Shown: piece after piece, positions 33,438 to 33,530 of the stretch
How positions within the stretch are numbered: position 1 is the stretch's first letter
Layout: each line of letters begins with the position of its first letter
DNA from: an uncultured Clostridia bacterium
GTDB taxonomy: Bacteria > Bacillota > Clostridia > Oscillospirales > Ruminococcaceae
Reading direction: 5' to 3'
Assembly (NCBI GenBank): GCA_948465665.1
Contig: CAOJXI010000003.1
Coordinates: 1 to 33,530 of the forward strand
DNA length: 33,530 bases
Made by a program: the position numbers and the translations under genes
The notes under the pieces: model-generated
Told to the model about the DNA's origin: nothing
The model's database searches: none
What the model saw: the letters and a program-made list of their open reading frames with translations, nothing else

Positions 33438-33530
33438 GAGCCTGTTTAGGATCTCAACGTGTGCGGATTAGCGAGCGGATTTTTTGCCCAGCAAGGCAAA
33501 AACCCGCAGCAATCCTGACGGATTGCAAGG
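33438..33530. mobile_element. Partial MITE-like element, cut by window end
   Basis: Left end GAGCCTGTTTAGGATCTCAACGTGTGCGG as at 216; internal CCGCAGCAATCCTGACGGATTGCAAGG shared with the 161-bp MITEs. Confidence 0.65.

Noticed and set aside
1-33530. CRISPR array, prophage or integrase-bearing island
   Set aside because: No regularly spaced repeats, cas genes, phage structural genes or recombinase found; repeats seen are dispersed palindromes and MITEs.

Overview
This 33.5-kb window looks like a Firmicutes (Clostridia / Oscillospiraceae-like) chromosome, mostly ordinary genes: XRE regulator, APH-like phosphotransferase, HD protein, metallophosphoesterase, MoxR-DUF58-transglutaminase cluster, DUF6273 protein, tRNA-Leu(TAA), VanW, GH3 lipoprotein, MFS, PrpR-like regulator, ilvD, MATE, YitT, polar amino-acid ABC transporter, HipA-like kinase, and an ECF sigma / anti-sigma module. 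Taxonomy is inferred from gene content and not tested. The most interesting items are: (1) three copies (about 20.58-21.00, 21.05-21.47 and 32.65-33.07 kb) of a compact convergent two-promoter locus. Each has a 37-38 aa membrane peptide on the minus strand and a roughly 90-nt terminator-ended sRNA on the plus strand that overlaps its 3' end. This matches a type I toxin-antitoxin design, with covarying stems and diverged terminator loops. (2) An amino-acid ABC transporter binding protein (25343-26134) whose two lobes are in swapped order, i.e. a circular permutation. (3) An ECF sigma factor with back-to-back CGTCAC-N16-TGTCTT motifs reading toward itself and toward a divergent secreted papain/C39-like peptidase, plus a third motif copy about 18 kb away in front of a pseudogene broken by a MITE. 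(4) A 161-bp MITE family with TTA duplications. (5) A PrpR-type regulator with a degenerate sigma-54 AAA+ domain next to ilvD. All calls are by eye; no searches or folding software were run.
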